DNA of 14,635 nucleotides, from the NCBI GenBank assembly GCA_033297205.1, contig MU859463.1:1-14635 (forward strand). Reading direction: 5' to 3'. This document shows positions 6,978-14,635 of this stretch, one piece after another (within the stretch, counting starts at the first letter, position 1; each line of letters begins with the position of its first letter). The notes beneath the pieces are model-generated. The model was not told the origin of the DNA, searched no databases, and saw only the letters and a list, made by a program, of their open reading frames with translations. This stretch comes from Pseudoneurospora amorphoporcata. Lineage: Eukaryota > Ascomycota > Sordariomycetes > Sordariales > Sordariaceae. A program made the position numbers and the translations under genes.

Positions 6978-8465
6978 TTACCCCTCATCCTCCATCGTCT
7001 TATCGAACTGCTTGTCACCCACCTCGTCAATCAGCCTACCCCTCGCCTCGTGCACCATCTCGGGTAAATCCAAATCAAACCACACATGATGGAACTTCTC
7101 CGTCACCAGCTTGCCAAACTTGTTTCCGTCCCTGGCCACCGCCTCATCCTTCCACTGAAAGAGATCCACCGCCTCCCTAGTCCAAGCAACCACGTCCTGC
7201 GTCCTCGCATACCGAAACTCGTTGTACACATTGAGTGCCATCTCTAGCATTGTGCCCGTGTCCAACATCAACTTGGATTCATCTTGAATGCCGCCGCCGC
7301 GCGTACCCCTCAGCTGAGTTACATGTACCTTGCACGTGTCCAGCAACTCGGCCAGAACCAGCGCATCCTCGATTCCCAGGCCGCCTCCGGCGCCCAGATG
7401 CGGCCCTGTGGCGTGCGCGGCGTCTCCAGCCACGGCGACTCGGCCGGCGTGGTACCGAGGAAGCGGGAAATCGAGGGTGTCGAAGATTGCCCACTTGACA
7501 ATCGGTCCGGGGCCGCTTCCGTCTTCTTCCTCTTGTTGTTTCTCCGGAAACAGCTCGGCGAGCGCTCGCGCGGTGGGATGCCACGACTTGAACGCCTGGC
7601 GGATATCCTCCTTGGTTCCCGGGAGCACGTGTCTTTTCTCGTCCGGCCACTCGTTGGGGTCGCTGATGACGGCTAGCATGTTCAGCACCGAGTTGTTGCC
7701 GACGGGGTAGGTGATGATGTGCGCGCCGGGACCGTTGTACATGAATCTTGTCGAGCAACGGTACTGGCCGACGGCGTCGACGGCGCGGGACATGGGGACT
7801 AGGGCGCGGTAGCAGAACTTGTGGGTGTAGCCGGCTTTTGCGACATGTCGATGCCCCTCAAAAGAAGAAGAAGGAGGAGGGTCGAGATGGGACTGGATGT
7901 GGTTGCGCAGGCGGGAGCGGATGCCGTCGCACCCTACGACGAGGTCGACGCTGTCGTCAACTGTGCCGTCGGTGAACTTGAGGAGCATCTTCTTTCCACC
8001 TGCTGCGGCAGGGTTGTTGTTGTATCCTTGGTCACCCGGTTCGATAATAACTGCCTCGACAGTCTTGTTGAACTGCATCTTGTGTGGCGGCACGAGTTTC
8101 CCCCACTCTTCCAGAATCTCGGATCTCTTGCAGCCGAGGAATCCGTCCTTGCCCACGGGAAGCGAGTACAGCACCTCGTCGGTGAGGCCGTCGATCCACT
8201 GGAACTTGTCTTCGCCGTTTGGGTTGGCGGTGCGCTTGTAGGCGTGGTAGACGTCCGGGTTGAGCAGCTTCATGGCTTCTTCGGCGTTGGGGGAGAACCC
8301 GATGCCGGCGCCAATCTCGCGGAAACCGGGGGAGCGCTCGTAGACTGTGTAGGGGATGCCACGGCGTTCGAGGCCGAGAGCGAGGTTGATGCCGGTTATG
8401 CCGCCGCCTATAATGGCTACGTGGAAGGGTCCGCCTGGGGAGCTACATGTGGCGATTGAAGGCAT
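6978..8465 (-). CDS. FAD-dependent monooxygenase, salicylate-hydroxylase-like (group A, 495 aa)
   Basis: A flavoprotein hydroxylase expected to use FAD, NAD(P)H and O2 to hydroxylate an aromatic or similar ring; the substrate cannot be told from sequence. Single exon. The dinucleotide-binding fold starts at residue 16 with GGGITG at 20-25, and Glu43 follows the second strand. A GAGIGFSPNA block is at 52-61, the DG motif (VGCDGIRSRLR) at 177-187 and the GD motif (AGDAAHATGPHLGAGGG) at 346-362, all in the usual order and spacing. Length is slightly above the usual 410-460, owing to short insertions (about 145-155 and 308-320) and a charged C-terminus. No signal peptide, so cytosolic. It is divergent from the SDR gene, sharing 8466-8910. 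Codon use is strongly GC-ended. Similar enzymes serve both catabolism and secondary metabolism. Confidence 0.92.
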   Translation of the reverse strand: MPSIATCSSPGGPFHVAIIGGGITGINLALGLERRGIPYTVYERSPGFREIGAGIGFSPNAEEAMKLLNPDVYHAYKRTANPNGEDKFQWIDGLTDEVLYSLPVGKDGFLGCKRSEILEEWGKLVPPHKMQFNKTVEAVIIEPGDQGYNNNPAAAGGKKMLLKFTDGTVDDSVDLVVGCDGIRSRLRNHIQSHLDPPPSSSFEGHRHVAKAGYTHKFCYRALVPMSRAVDAVGQYRCSTRFMYNGPGAHIITYPVGNNSVLNMLAVISDPNEWPDEKRHVLPGTKEDIRQAFKSWHPTARALAELFPEKQQEEEDGSGPGPIVKWAIFDTLDFPLPRYHAGRVAVAGDAAHATGPHLGAGGGLGIEDALVLAELLDTCKVHVTQLRGTRGGGIQDESKLMLDTGTMLEMALNVYNEFRYARTQDVVAWTREAVDLFQWKDEAVARDGNKFGKLVTEKFHHVWFDLDLPEMVHEARGRLIDEVGDKQFDKTMEDEG

Positions 8466-8910
8466 TTCGGCTTCGAGTTGTCTTTTGGTAGTGAATACGG
8501 TCGGGTTCTTTGAGCAGTCTCGAATTTGAGGGACATGGAGTTGAAGTGTGCAGGACTCGAGTCGCGCGAGGGAACCGCAGCGGTTTTGTGCAAAGGTCAG
8601 CCCAATGTGGTGTTGGAATGCGGGACAGGTAGGTATGCCACGGGGAAGGCATGATTATTGAGACATACTGTGTAACTGCAAAGTGAGACATGCTTCTGCA
8701 TATGCGGTTAAAGGTGGACGTCACCTTCAGCTCGGGACACGGGTGGGGGACGTCCGATTCCGGTACCTCAGCTGTCACTTGTGCAACACCGGCCCAATCC
8801 GAGCTTCCCCAATACAGGAAGTAACTTGTCTTGTTCTCAAAAAGACAACTCAAAAACGTCACCATAACACGGAACAACCTTCCCAACTCCCCACACACAA
8901 CATTGTCACC
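8466..8910. promoter_or_regulatory. Shared divergent promoter region of the monooxygenase and SDR genes
   Basis: 445 bp separate two start codons pointing away from each other, so the genes can be co-regulated. I see no clear TATA box on either side. Around 8748-8767 there is GTCCGATTCCGGTACC, with CCG and CGG triplets of the kind bound by Zn(II)2Cys6 regulators, but such triplets are common and no operator is claimed. A minus-strand frame over 8443-8898 is out of frame with the enzyme and is not accepted. Confidence 0.55.
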
Positions 8911-10298
8911 ATGCCCATGCTAGGAGGAATCCCCGGCCACCCCAAGAGCAAAGTCCTCTTGACCGGTACGTCGTCTTGTTCACCTCCATCTTCACAGATC
9001 ATCATCAAGTCAACTAACAATCTTCGACATCACAAAAGGTGGCACCGGCTTCATCGCCTCGCACATCCTTGATCACCTCCTCAAATGCGGCTTCGACGTC
9101 GTAGTCACCGCCCGCTCCCAAGCCAAAGGCGAACGCATCCTCGCCTCCATTGCCAACGCTCCCAATGTGATCAACAGCATTGGCTGCAAGGTGACCTACG
9201 CAGTGGTAGACAATATTGCTCAACCAGGCGCTTTTGACGAGGTTCGTCTCTCCCTCCCTCCTCTCCATTTCAGTCCGCCAAATAAGGTACCTTAGATACT
9301 AACACCCACCCCTTTCCCCCCCTCCAACCTCTTTCTAGGCCATCACAACCAACCTCCCCCTCGACTACTGCATCCACACCGCCTCCCCCTACCAGCTCTC
9401 CTTCTCCGACCCTCTAAACGACTGTCTCCTCCCCGCCGTCAACGGGACCATCTCCCTCTTGTCTTCTCTCCACCAACACGCCTCCCCCTTTCTCTCAAGG
9501 GTAGTCTTCACCTCCAGCAGCGCGGCCATCCTCAACCCGCCCCACCACCGCGACGTGTACGACGAATCCTCGTGGCCCGATGACGAAGTACTGAACTGGG
9601 ATATGGCCAAAGACCCCGCTAGCGCCCCTGGCGATGCAACCTACCGTGCGAGCAAGAAGTTCGCAGAGCAAGCGGCGTGGAAGTTCATGGAAGAACATCG
9701 GCCGAGTTGGGATCTGGCGACCATCAATAATACGTATACTTTTGGCCCGCTGCCCAGGAGCTTGGAGGTGGTTAGGGGTGGTACTGGTGGCGAAGACGTA
9801 CAGGTCAAGGTAAATACCTCGAACGAGAGAATCGTCGATTGCCTGACGGGCAAATGGGCGGAGGAAATCCCGCCGACGGCGCCCGTGTTCACGTTTGTGG
9901 ACGTGCGCGACGTGGCGGTTGCGCATGTGAGGGCTATGACGAGGCCGGAGGCGGGAGGGAAGCGGTTTTACGTTGTTGGGGGGTACTTTAGCAATGCCCG
10001 GATTGCTGGGATTGTCCACGGCCTTCTTGATAAGAAAGGTGAGAAGGAGGAGGAAAAGGATTTGGCGGAAATGTTGTGTGGAGATTGTTTGATGTATAAC
10101 GACTTCCCGGACAATCACTGGTCGTTTGACAATACGAGGAGCAAGGAAGTGTTGGGGTTGGAGTATAGAGAATTGAGCCAGAGCGTGGTGGACACGGTTA
10201 GGAGCTTGAGGGCAATGGGCATTGGGAAGGGCGTTGTGCAGATTGGTCGACATTGGTATCGCGGGCCCGAATCCGATGAGGGGAGTTTGCCGAACTAA
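8911..10298 (+). CDS. Extended SDR / NAD(P)-dependent epimerase-reductase (Gre2-like, three exons, 405 aa)
   Basis: Likely an NADPH-dependent carbonyl reductase of the dihydroflavonol-reductase/methylglyoxal-reductase (Gre2) group; substrate unknown, cytosolic. Exons are 8911-8965, 9039-9241 and 9339-10298. Introns are 73 bp (GTACGT, CTAAC at 9013-9017, AAG acceptor) and 97 bp (GTTCGT, CTAAC at 9299-9303, TAG acceptor). The first junction rebuilds the cofactor motif TGGTGFIA (residues 18-25), which supports it strongly. The catalytic set is Ser near 145-147 (VVFTSSSAA), Tyr188 and Lys192 (YRASK). NTYTFGP and FVDVRDVAVAHVRAM are further family blocks. At 405 residues it is longer than the usual 340-350, partly from a charged insertion (DKKGEKEEEKD). 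A start at the second ATG (8917) is equally possible. It converges on the Egt2-like gene, 88 bp away. Confidence 0.92.
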
Positions 10299-10386
10299 GG
10301 TAGTTACTAGATGTGTGTACAAGTAAACATTTTTTGATGATTGACGGAATAGGTTAGGGTATAAGGTAGATTGAACTAACCGCTAT

Positions 10387-11875
10387 TCAGGCGCTCGTCT
10401 TATACTCCCCCCTAGCCACCCTCTCACAAACCTCCTTCAGCGTCCTGCCCGCCCACTCGAAATCGCTTTCCTCCAAGTACACCTGCGCGCTCAACCTCGC
10501 CCAGAACCTCCTCCTGTAAAAAATCATGGGCACAAAGGTGTTGTACTCCTCCTGCAACACCTTGTACATCCAATTAAACGCCTTGACCGCCTCCTCCTGC
10601 GGGATCTCATGCATCCCCTGCACCTCCTTCTCCTCCTTCTCCGTCAGCTTCACCTCCACCTTGGGATCATCCGCCGTAACCAACGGCAACGCAACATTGA
10701 CCATGGCGCACCTGACCAACGTCCCCTTGCTGTTCTCCAACACCCTCGTGCCCAATATCTCCGCCACCTTCTGCCCGCCCTCCCTCGCCAAGCGAGTAGT
10801 ATACGCCATGATCCTCTCCTCACCGCCAAGCATCTCCTCGCGCCACCTGATGGCGTCCTTGACGCAGAAAAACGGCGAGTTGTCCACCGTGCCGACAAAC
10901 TCAAAGTTATTGACAAACTCGGACTTGTTCTTCGGCGGCAGGGGGTTGAATCTCTCCCCGACTTTAGCCACGAACCCATGCGAGGTAGGCAGCGTCGACC
11001 GGATCAAACGCTGGTTACGCAGGGGAACATACAGCACGGCGCACCCCCGGGGGACAAACAGCCACTTGTGGCAGTTGGTGACGAGAAAGTCCGGATCCGT
11101 GCCGGTGTCCGAGATGTCGCCGAGGTCCACCATGCCGATGCCCTGGGCGCCGTCGACGCACGAGATGACGCCCTCCTCCTTGCACACGCGGACAATTTCC
11201 CGGTAGGGGAAACACACCCCCGGCATGGACGAGACGACGTCCATGATGGCCAGACGGGGCCGTTTACCGGCTGCTCTGCTGGCGTGGATGGCGGCCTGGA
11301 AAGCGGTCACGACGTCCTCGTCTTCGGCTGGGTAGAGCAGCGGGACGCACCGCGAGGTGACCGCGCCGAGCCGGTCCTCGACCACGTAGTCGATGGTCTT
11401 GCCGCAGGCGCCGTAGATGGTGTCGAAGTAGAGGATCTCGTCGAGGCCGTCGGCCGACCAGACTATGTTGCGGAGGACCGTGTTGATGCCCAGAGTGGCG
11501 TTGGAGACGAAGACGACGGTCTCGACGGGGACGTGGAGAAGCTTGGCGACGGCGGCGCGGGATTCGTCGAGGAGGATGGGGGTCTGGTAGCGGATGAAGG
11601 AGTCCGGGCGGGATTCGGACAGGGACTGGTAGTTGCGCAGTTTTTGCTGGATGGCGCGGGGGATGGTGCCGAAGGAGCCTGCCATCTCGTTAGCTGATTG
11701 TGCAAGTCATTGGGAGCTCTTGACTTGTTGTCTGCACGTCAATACCATGGTTGAGGTTCCGGTAGGCAGGGTCGTGGAGGAATTCCTTGAGGAGGGCATT
11801 GCCGAATTGGAGGGGGCCGCCGGTTGGGGCTTCGGGCTTTTGCTGCAGAGTTAGTTCGAAGGTTGTGGCGACCAT
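10387..11875 (-). CDS. egt2: Hercynylcysteine sulfoxide lyase, Egt2-type PLP enzyme (two exons, 473 aa)
   Basis: A class V aminotransferase-fold C-S lyase. In fungi Egt2 cleaves hercynylcysteine sulfoxide in the last step of ergothioneine synthesis. Exon 1 runs 11875-11746 and exon 2 11678-10387 on the minus strand, with a 67-bp intron (GTATTG donor, GCTAAC branch, CAG acceptor). Splicing rebuilds NLNHGSFGTIP (residues 40-50); the ATG at 11685 lies inside the intron and is not the start. PLP-binding Lys248 is in NCHKWLFVPRGC; Asp219 and Gln222 are in CVDGAQGIG. Tyr132 in DTIYGACGKT corresponds, from memory, to the catalytic tyrosine described for N. crassa Egt2. Length, start (MVATTFELTLQQK) and end (RVARGEYKTSA) all resemble my memory of that protein closely. 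The partner enzyme Egt1 is not in the window. An isopenicillin-epimerase-like label is a looser alternative for the same family. Confidence 0.88.
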
Positions 11876-11930
11876 GGTCACTGTTGTGTTTGGTGATGGG
11901 TGATGATGATGTTTGTGATGGTTGGTCCTC

Positions 11931-11937
11931 TTTTATA
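11931..11937 (-). promoter_or_regulatory. TATA box of the Egt2-like gene
   Basis: On the minus strand TATAAAA lies 56 bases upstream of the start codon at 11875, in the context CTATAAAAGAGG. The start codon itself has a good context (GTGACCATGG). The predicted 5-prime leader is therefore short. Confidence 0.6.
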
Positions 11938-11939
11938 GA

Positions 11940-12725
11940 ATCTCATGATGAGACGTCGTTGCCCTGACTCACGGCACCTCATGACTCCATCTCGCTAACC
12001 GGGACATGTCGAACCGGATCGTCGGAGGGTGTCATCGGCGGGGCCGTCTGGTGTTGTGCTTGCAGGGACAGGGGCATGCATACGGCATCAAACCCCACAT
12101 TGTCGTTTCTCAGCTGTCAGACATCGGGTTTCATTGTTGGTGACCTTCCAGAACCGTGATAAACCGTCTTTGACCGCTTCCAAGGTTTGCGTGGATTCGA
12201 GCTTGTATCTGTATCATGTCAACCGAAGGGCGTGCTCCAGTCTCTTCGGCTTACGACGGGCGGCTGAGTCGAGTTGCCGTTGATGAAGGATGGTGCAATG
12301 CATGATGTCGGAGCATCTGCCAAATGACGGAATGCAGCGGTAACGCAGGCGGTTGGAAACGGGATCAGCCAAACATTGATTGACTTTGTGACTCCTGTAT
12401 GTTGACCTGGTGATGATGTTGGACATGCAAAGGTTGGTGTTTCTGGAAACTTTGGCTTTGTTCCCTTGGAAATGTTTGCGACAGGGGCAAGGAACCCCAG
12501 CACAGTGGAAGTTATAGGGGACTCGGTGCCTGACTAAGCACTGCAGTAATACGACGTTATGCCAAGCCGCCGGTGTCGAAACGAAAGTTACCTCGGTGCT
12601 ACGTACTACAATCCGCCGTAACGTTACGTACTTGTAACAAAACATCACCACTTCCTTTATGAACACCACCACAACATGCTCCCATAGCCTCTTACCTATA
12701 TGTATTCCACACTTCATCGCCCAAA
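11940..12725. other. Stretch without a supportable gene
   Basis: Upstream flank of the Egt2-like gene and the approach to the hydrolase pseudogene. A minus-strand frame of about 177 codons (12214-12747) is rich in Cys, His and Arg, has no motif I know, and overlaps the pseudogene antisense, so it is not called. A 12-bp palindrome CGTAACGTTACG sits at 12617-12628 beside two other ACGTAC elements. I looked for the HGGG and GDSAG motifs of the missing hydrolase N-terminus and did not find them. Confidence 0.5.
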
Positions 12726-13290
12726 ATGACCGCCAATGAACCCCCATCCGAGTCTCTCACCCTCTGGGACAAGACTTCCCTCGCCTAGCTTGTGCCGCTC
12801 TTTGGTCAATCTCCTCGCCCTACCCGTTCTCATCCCTGGAAGCCCTCACTAACAACAACAATCGCCTACCTTAGTCACCCGTTGCATCCAATGTGTGGGT
12901 TCTCGGGGGGCGACGATAGCCATATGCAAAAGGGAGTCTGGGGACGGGTATTTGGACGTGGTGGAGATGGAGATGGGCCCAAGGCCATTGTGAAAAAGAC
13001 TTTGGTGACGGTGGGTACGGCCGAGGTGTTGTTGGATAGCTGTAGACGGTTTGGAAGGGAGTGTGTGGGCTGTCTGTGGTGTACGTGAGACGGTAGTGGT
13101 GGATTGAGAGACGGTCACGGACTTCGAGAAGGAGCTGGAGCTAGAGGTGCAGGGGAGGGACATGGAGGTGGTGACGGTCGAGTGTGTGGGTGAGGCGCAT
13201 GTGCAGCCGGCCTTGGATGCGGCGGTGGGGTATGAGGAGGGGGTTATGATGAGGGTTGTTTTGGCTTGGTTGAGGGGTTTTGCCGTTTGA
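12726..13290 (+). pseudogene. Alpha/beta-hydrolase fold-3 (esterase/lipase) pseudogene, C-terminal part
   Basis: Translated pieces match the C-terminal half of fungal arylesterase/lipase-type hydrolases. They are TANEPPSESLTLWDK (12729-12773), TLVTVGTAEVLLDSCRRF (12993-13052), and VVTVECVGEAHVQPALDA (13165-13220). In the family, the middle block carries the catalytic acid region (VGTAEVLLD) and the last carries the catalytic His (EAH); the protein ends WLRGFAV at 13290. Breaks are a TAG at 12786-12788 (one C-to-T change from CAG), a frameshift around 13060-13085, and a TGA near 13109-13117 (one C-to-T change from CGA). The N-terminal half with the oxyanion HGGG and nucleophile GDSAG is absent. 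The enzyme cannot be active. The C-to-T stops fit RIP but also ordinary decay. It sits between the Egt2-like gene and a HET fragment. Confidence 0.75.
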
Positions 13291-13445
13291 AAGTCATTTG
13301 CTGTATGTTCCGGTGCATAAGGTATGGAAAGGCGTCCGATTATGTGAAAAAAAAAAGAAAAAGGAAAAAATTGTGATTTGACCTGTAGCGCCTCTAACTA
13401 CCACTACATCTCCCGCTTATAACCTCCCCTCCCCCCACCAAGTCA
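13291..13445. other. A-rich tract and spacer between two damaged genes
   Basis: Positions 13347-13370 are nearly all A with single G interruptions (ten A, then AAAAA and AAAAAA runs). This could be a low-complexity tract or the tail of an old retro-copied insertion; no target-site duplication is evident to me. Confidence 0.5.
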
Positions 13446-14492
13446 CTAGGCTACTCTTGTGCTCATCTTCACCCATGGCGTCCCCCGAAATGAGTTGGCG
13501 TGCTTCCCCGTCAAATGTGCTAAATTTTTTTCCCTTTGGCTGAAGTGGCGTAGCTGGAATTCGGTAATCACATTGACACGTTCGAACGTTTCTGTATGAC
13601 CACCCGTCCCGGGAGCCTTCATCAGGACCATGTAGTAGAAATACAATGGGTTATGTCCAAGTAGAATGATTCGAAGATCAAACGTGGACTCGCTTTGGGG
13701 TTTGATGGTCTTTGTCTGGTACCCTCTCTGTCTTTGAAAGTGGTACGCATCGGTGCTCAAATCATCCCATTCTGTCCGTTCGCCAAACGGCATCTGGAGA
13801 TGTTCTCCATCAGAATCTATAAGTACCCAAGCGTCGTAACGGCAATGACGCGAATAGTGTTCAGAGCTACCACGATCATTCTCATCATCTTCTTGTTCAG
13901 GGGGGGCCGTCATCCATCGTAACTGGGGATTAGAGGTGTATCCGTCGATGTGCAGAATGCGTGGGTGGTAGGTATGCAACTTGGTCAACCATGATATGTC
14001 CGAGTCGTCCCCCCGGCTCAACGAGACAATACTGCCATCATCGAGTTCCGCACTCAGATCGACAAGGGGGGTAAAGGCTGAACTTCTCCTTTTGTAAGGG
14101 AGCTCAAGTGTATGTCCGTATATGTAATCTTCTCCATCAAGTGCAGTCCATCGCCTCCAGTCAGCCCATGTCCAGCTCGGAAACATGCCCTTTCTGGGTA
14201 GTATGGTTGGTTGCTCCAGCTTCCCATGGCCGTCACGAAAGAAAAACCGCTTACGGTTGTAAGACCAGGCTAAAGCGGATGCAAGGCCATGTCTGATCCG
14301 CTGTCCAGGAGACGTGGCGACTACGACGTCTGGAAGTATCAAAACGCCCCAAATGTTGTAGACAGGCGGCTCCAGGGATTCTAGATACGCCAAGATGCCC
14401 GAAAAGGCATTTAGACTGTCCTTCTCAAAGGTCATGTCTCGTTGAAAATAGTCCTCCACGAGGTCCCGGCATGTCACACGGACATTGCCCAT
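13446..14492 (-). CDS. HET-domain protein, C-terminal part only (truncated)
   Basis: The 348-residue frame matches the region that follows the HET domain in fungal heterokaryon-incompatibility proteins. It has LVEDYFQRDMTFEKDSLNAF at residues 11-30, SGILAYLE after it, HGLASALAW at 68-76, and the hallmark FPSWTWADWRRW at 104-115. It ends in a long, less conserved tail. The N-terminal HET domain itself is missing. The frame is open upstream of the ATG only to a TGA at 14529-14531, exactly where similarity to the terminal repeat begins (14527-14555). The ATG at 14492 is thus not a trusted start; an upstream exon joined by splicing outside the window is also possible (a CTAAC lies just upstream). 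HET proteins mediate non-self recognition and cell death on fusion of unlike strains; this fragment alone is unlikely to do so. Confidence 0.75.
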   Translation of the reverse strand: MGNVRVTCRDLVEDYFQRDMTFEKDSLNAFSGILAYLESLEPPVYNIWGVLILPDVVVATSPGQRIRHGLASALAWSYNRKRFFFRDGHGKLEQPTILPRKGMFPSWTWADWRRWTALDGEDYIYGHTLELPYKRRSSAFTPLVDLSAELDDGSIVSLSRGDDSDISWLTKLHTYHPRILHIDGYTSNPQLRWMTAPPEQEDDENDRGSSEHYSRHCRYDAWVLIDSDGEHLQMPFGERTEWDDLSTDAYHFQRQRGYQTKTIKPQSESTFDLRIILLGHNPLYFYYMVLMKAPGTGGHTETFERVNVITEFQLRHFSQREKNLAHLTGKHANSFRGTPWVKMSTRVA

Positions 14493-14526
14493 AGTCCAGG
14501 GGTTAGGATTGCAAGACTCAACAGAG

Positions 14527-14597
14527 CCTCAACGCCTAGTATTAGCCTCAAGATGCTCAGTGGCCTCCGGCCACAACACCCACCTCGGCCGGACCCT
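14527..14597 (-). repeat. Right copy of the terminal repeat, inverted relative to the left copy
   Basis: 14562-14592 is the reverse complement of 27-57 with one difference. 14527-14555 pairs with 86-114 with transitions only. This copy lacks the second hairpin arm present on the left. It begins where the HET reading frame stops. Confidence 0.75.
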
Positions 14598-14635
14598 CGG
14601 CCGGACCCACGGCCAGACCCGCGGCCAGACCCTCG
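14584..14635 (+). repeat. 12-bp tandem repeat at the right edge
   Basis: Four units of CTCGGCCGGACC type (14584-14595, 14596-14607, 14608-14619, 14620-14631) and the first four bases of a fifth at the window end. The first two units are identical; the next two carry CACGGCCAGACC and CGCGGCCAGACC. The array continues beyond the window. Confidence 0.85.

Noticed and set aside
8443..8898. Minus-strand 151-codon frame upstream of the monooxygenase
   Set aside because: Different frame from the enzyme, no splice link that would give a known N-terminus, and it fills the divergent promoter.
12214..12747. Minus-strand 177-codon frame as a gene
   Set aside because: Cys/His/Arg-rich composition typical of noncoding frames, overlaps the hydrolase pseudogene antisense, no motif.
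13347..13370. A-rich tract as the poly(A) tail of a retrotransposed hydrolase copy
   Set aside because: The tract is interrupted by G, and no target-site duplication or intact retro-copy is seen; low-complexity sequence is enough to explain it.
1..14635. The whole window as a giant mobile element (Starship type)
   Set aside because: No DUF3435 tyrosine recombinase or other captain gene is present, and the terminal repeats are short and diverged; contig breakage at repeats is simpler.

Overview
The window reads as nuclear DNA of a filamentous ascomycete, most likely a Sordariales fungus. The protein-coding genes have short GT-AG introns with CTAAC-type branch points. The aminotransferase-like protein closely resembles what I remember of the Neurospora crassa hercynylcysteine sulfoxide lyase (Egt2). 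A HET-domain protein fragment is present, and several broken reading frames and repeat copies differ by C-to-T/G-to-A transitions, as expected under repeat-induced point mutation (RIP). A short TTAGGG-type telomeric tract also fits. Nothing here is prokaryotic, and I saw no CRISPR array, tRNA or rRNA.

Layout, left to right. Positions 1-114 carry a GC-rich repeat with a hairpin; a diverged copy in inverted orientation closes the window at 14527-14635. Positions 115-2340 hold no intact gene: short direct repeats, a cluster of GTCGAC palindromes and a decayed coding region. Positions 2341-3243 are intergenic, with a small interstitial telomeric tract. A two-exon gluconokinase gene (3244-4411) has a long intron carrying a hexanucleotide array. 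A putative membrane-anchored coiled-coil protein (5209-6012), with four tandem heptads encoded by a 21-bp repeat, is followed in another frame by what looks like its own C-terminal continuation (6009-6395). Its promoter region is matched by a second, diverged copy at 6536-6720.

The core is a compact trio: a group A FAD monooxygenase (minus strand, 6978-8465), a divergently transcribed extended SDR reductase with two introns (8911-10298), and an Egt2-type PLP C-S lyase (minus strand, 10387-11875). The monooxygenase and reductase share a 445-bp intergenic region; the reductase and the lyase converge with an 88-bp gap. Egt2 does the last step of ergothioneine synthesis. Whether the two redox enzymes work with it is only an inference from position.

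The right part (11940-14635) is degenerating: the C-terminal part of an alpha/beta-hydrolase (esterase/lipase) pseudogene, then the C-terminal part of a HET protein whose reading frame is cut off where the terminal repeat begins. The picture is a housekeeping core flanked by repeat-damaged accessory DNA. Ends falling in the same repeat in opposite orientation are also what a contig broken at repeats would show.
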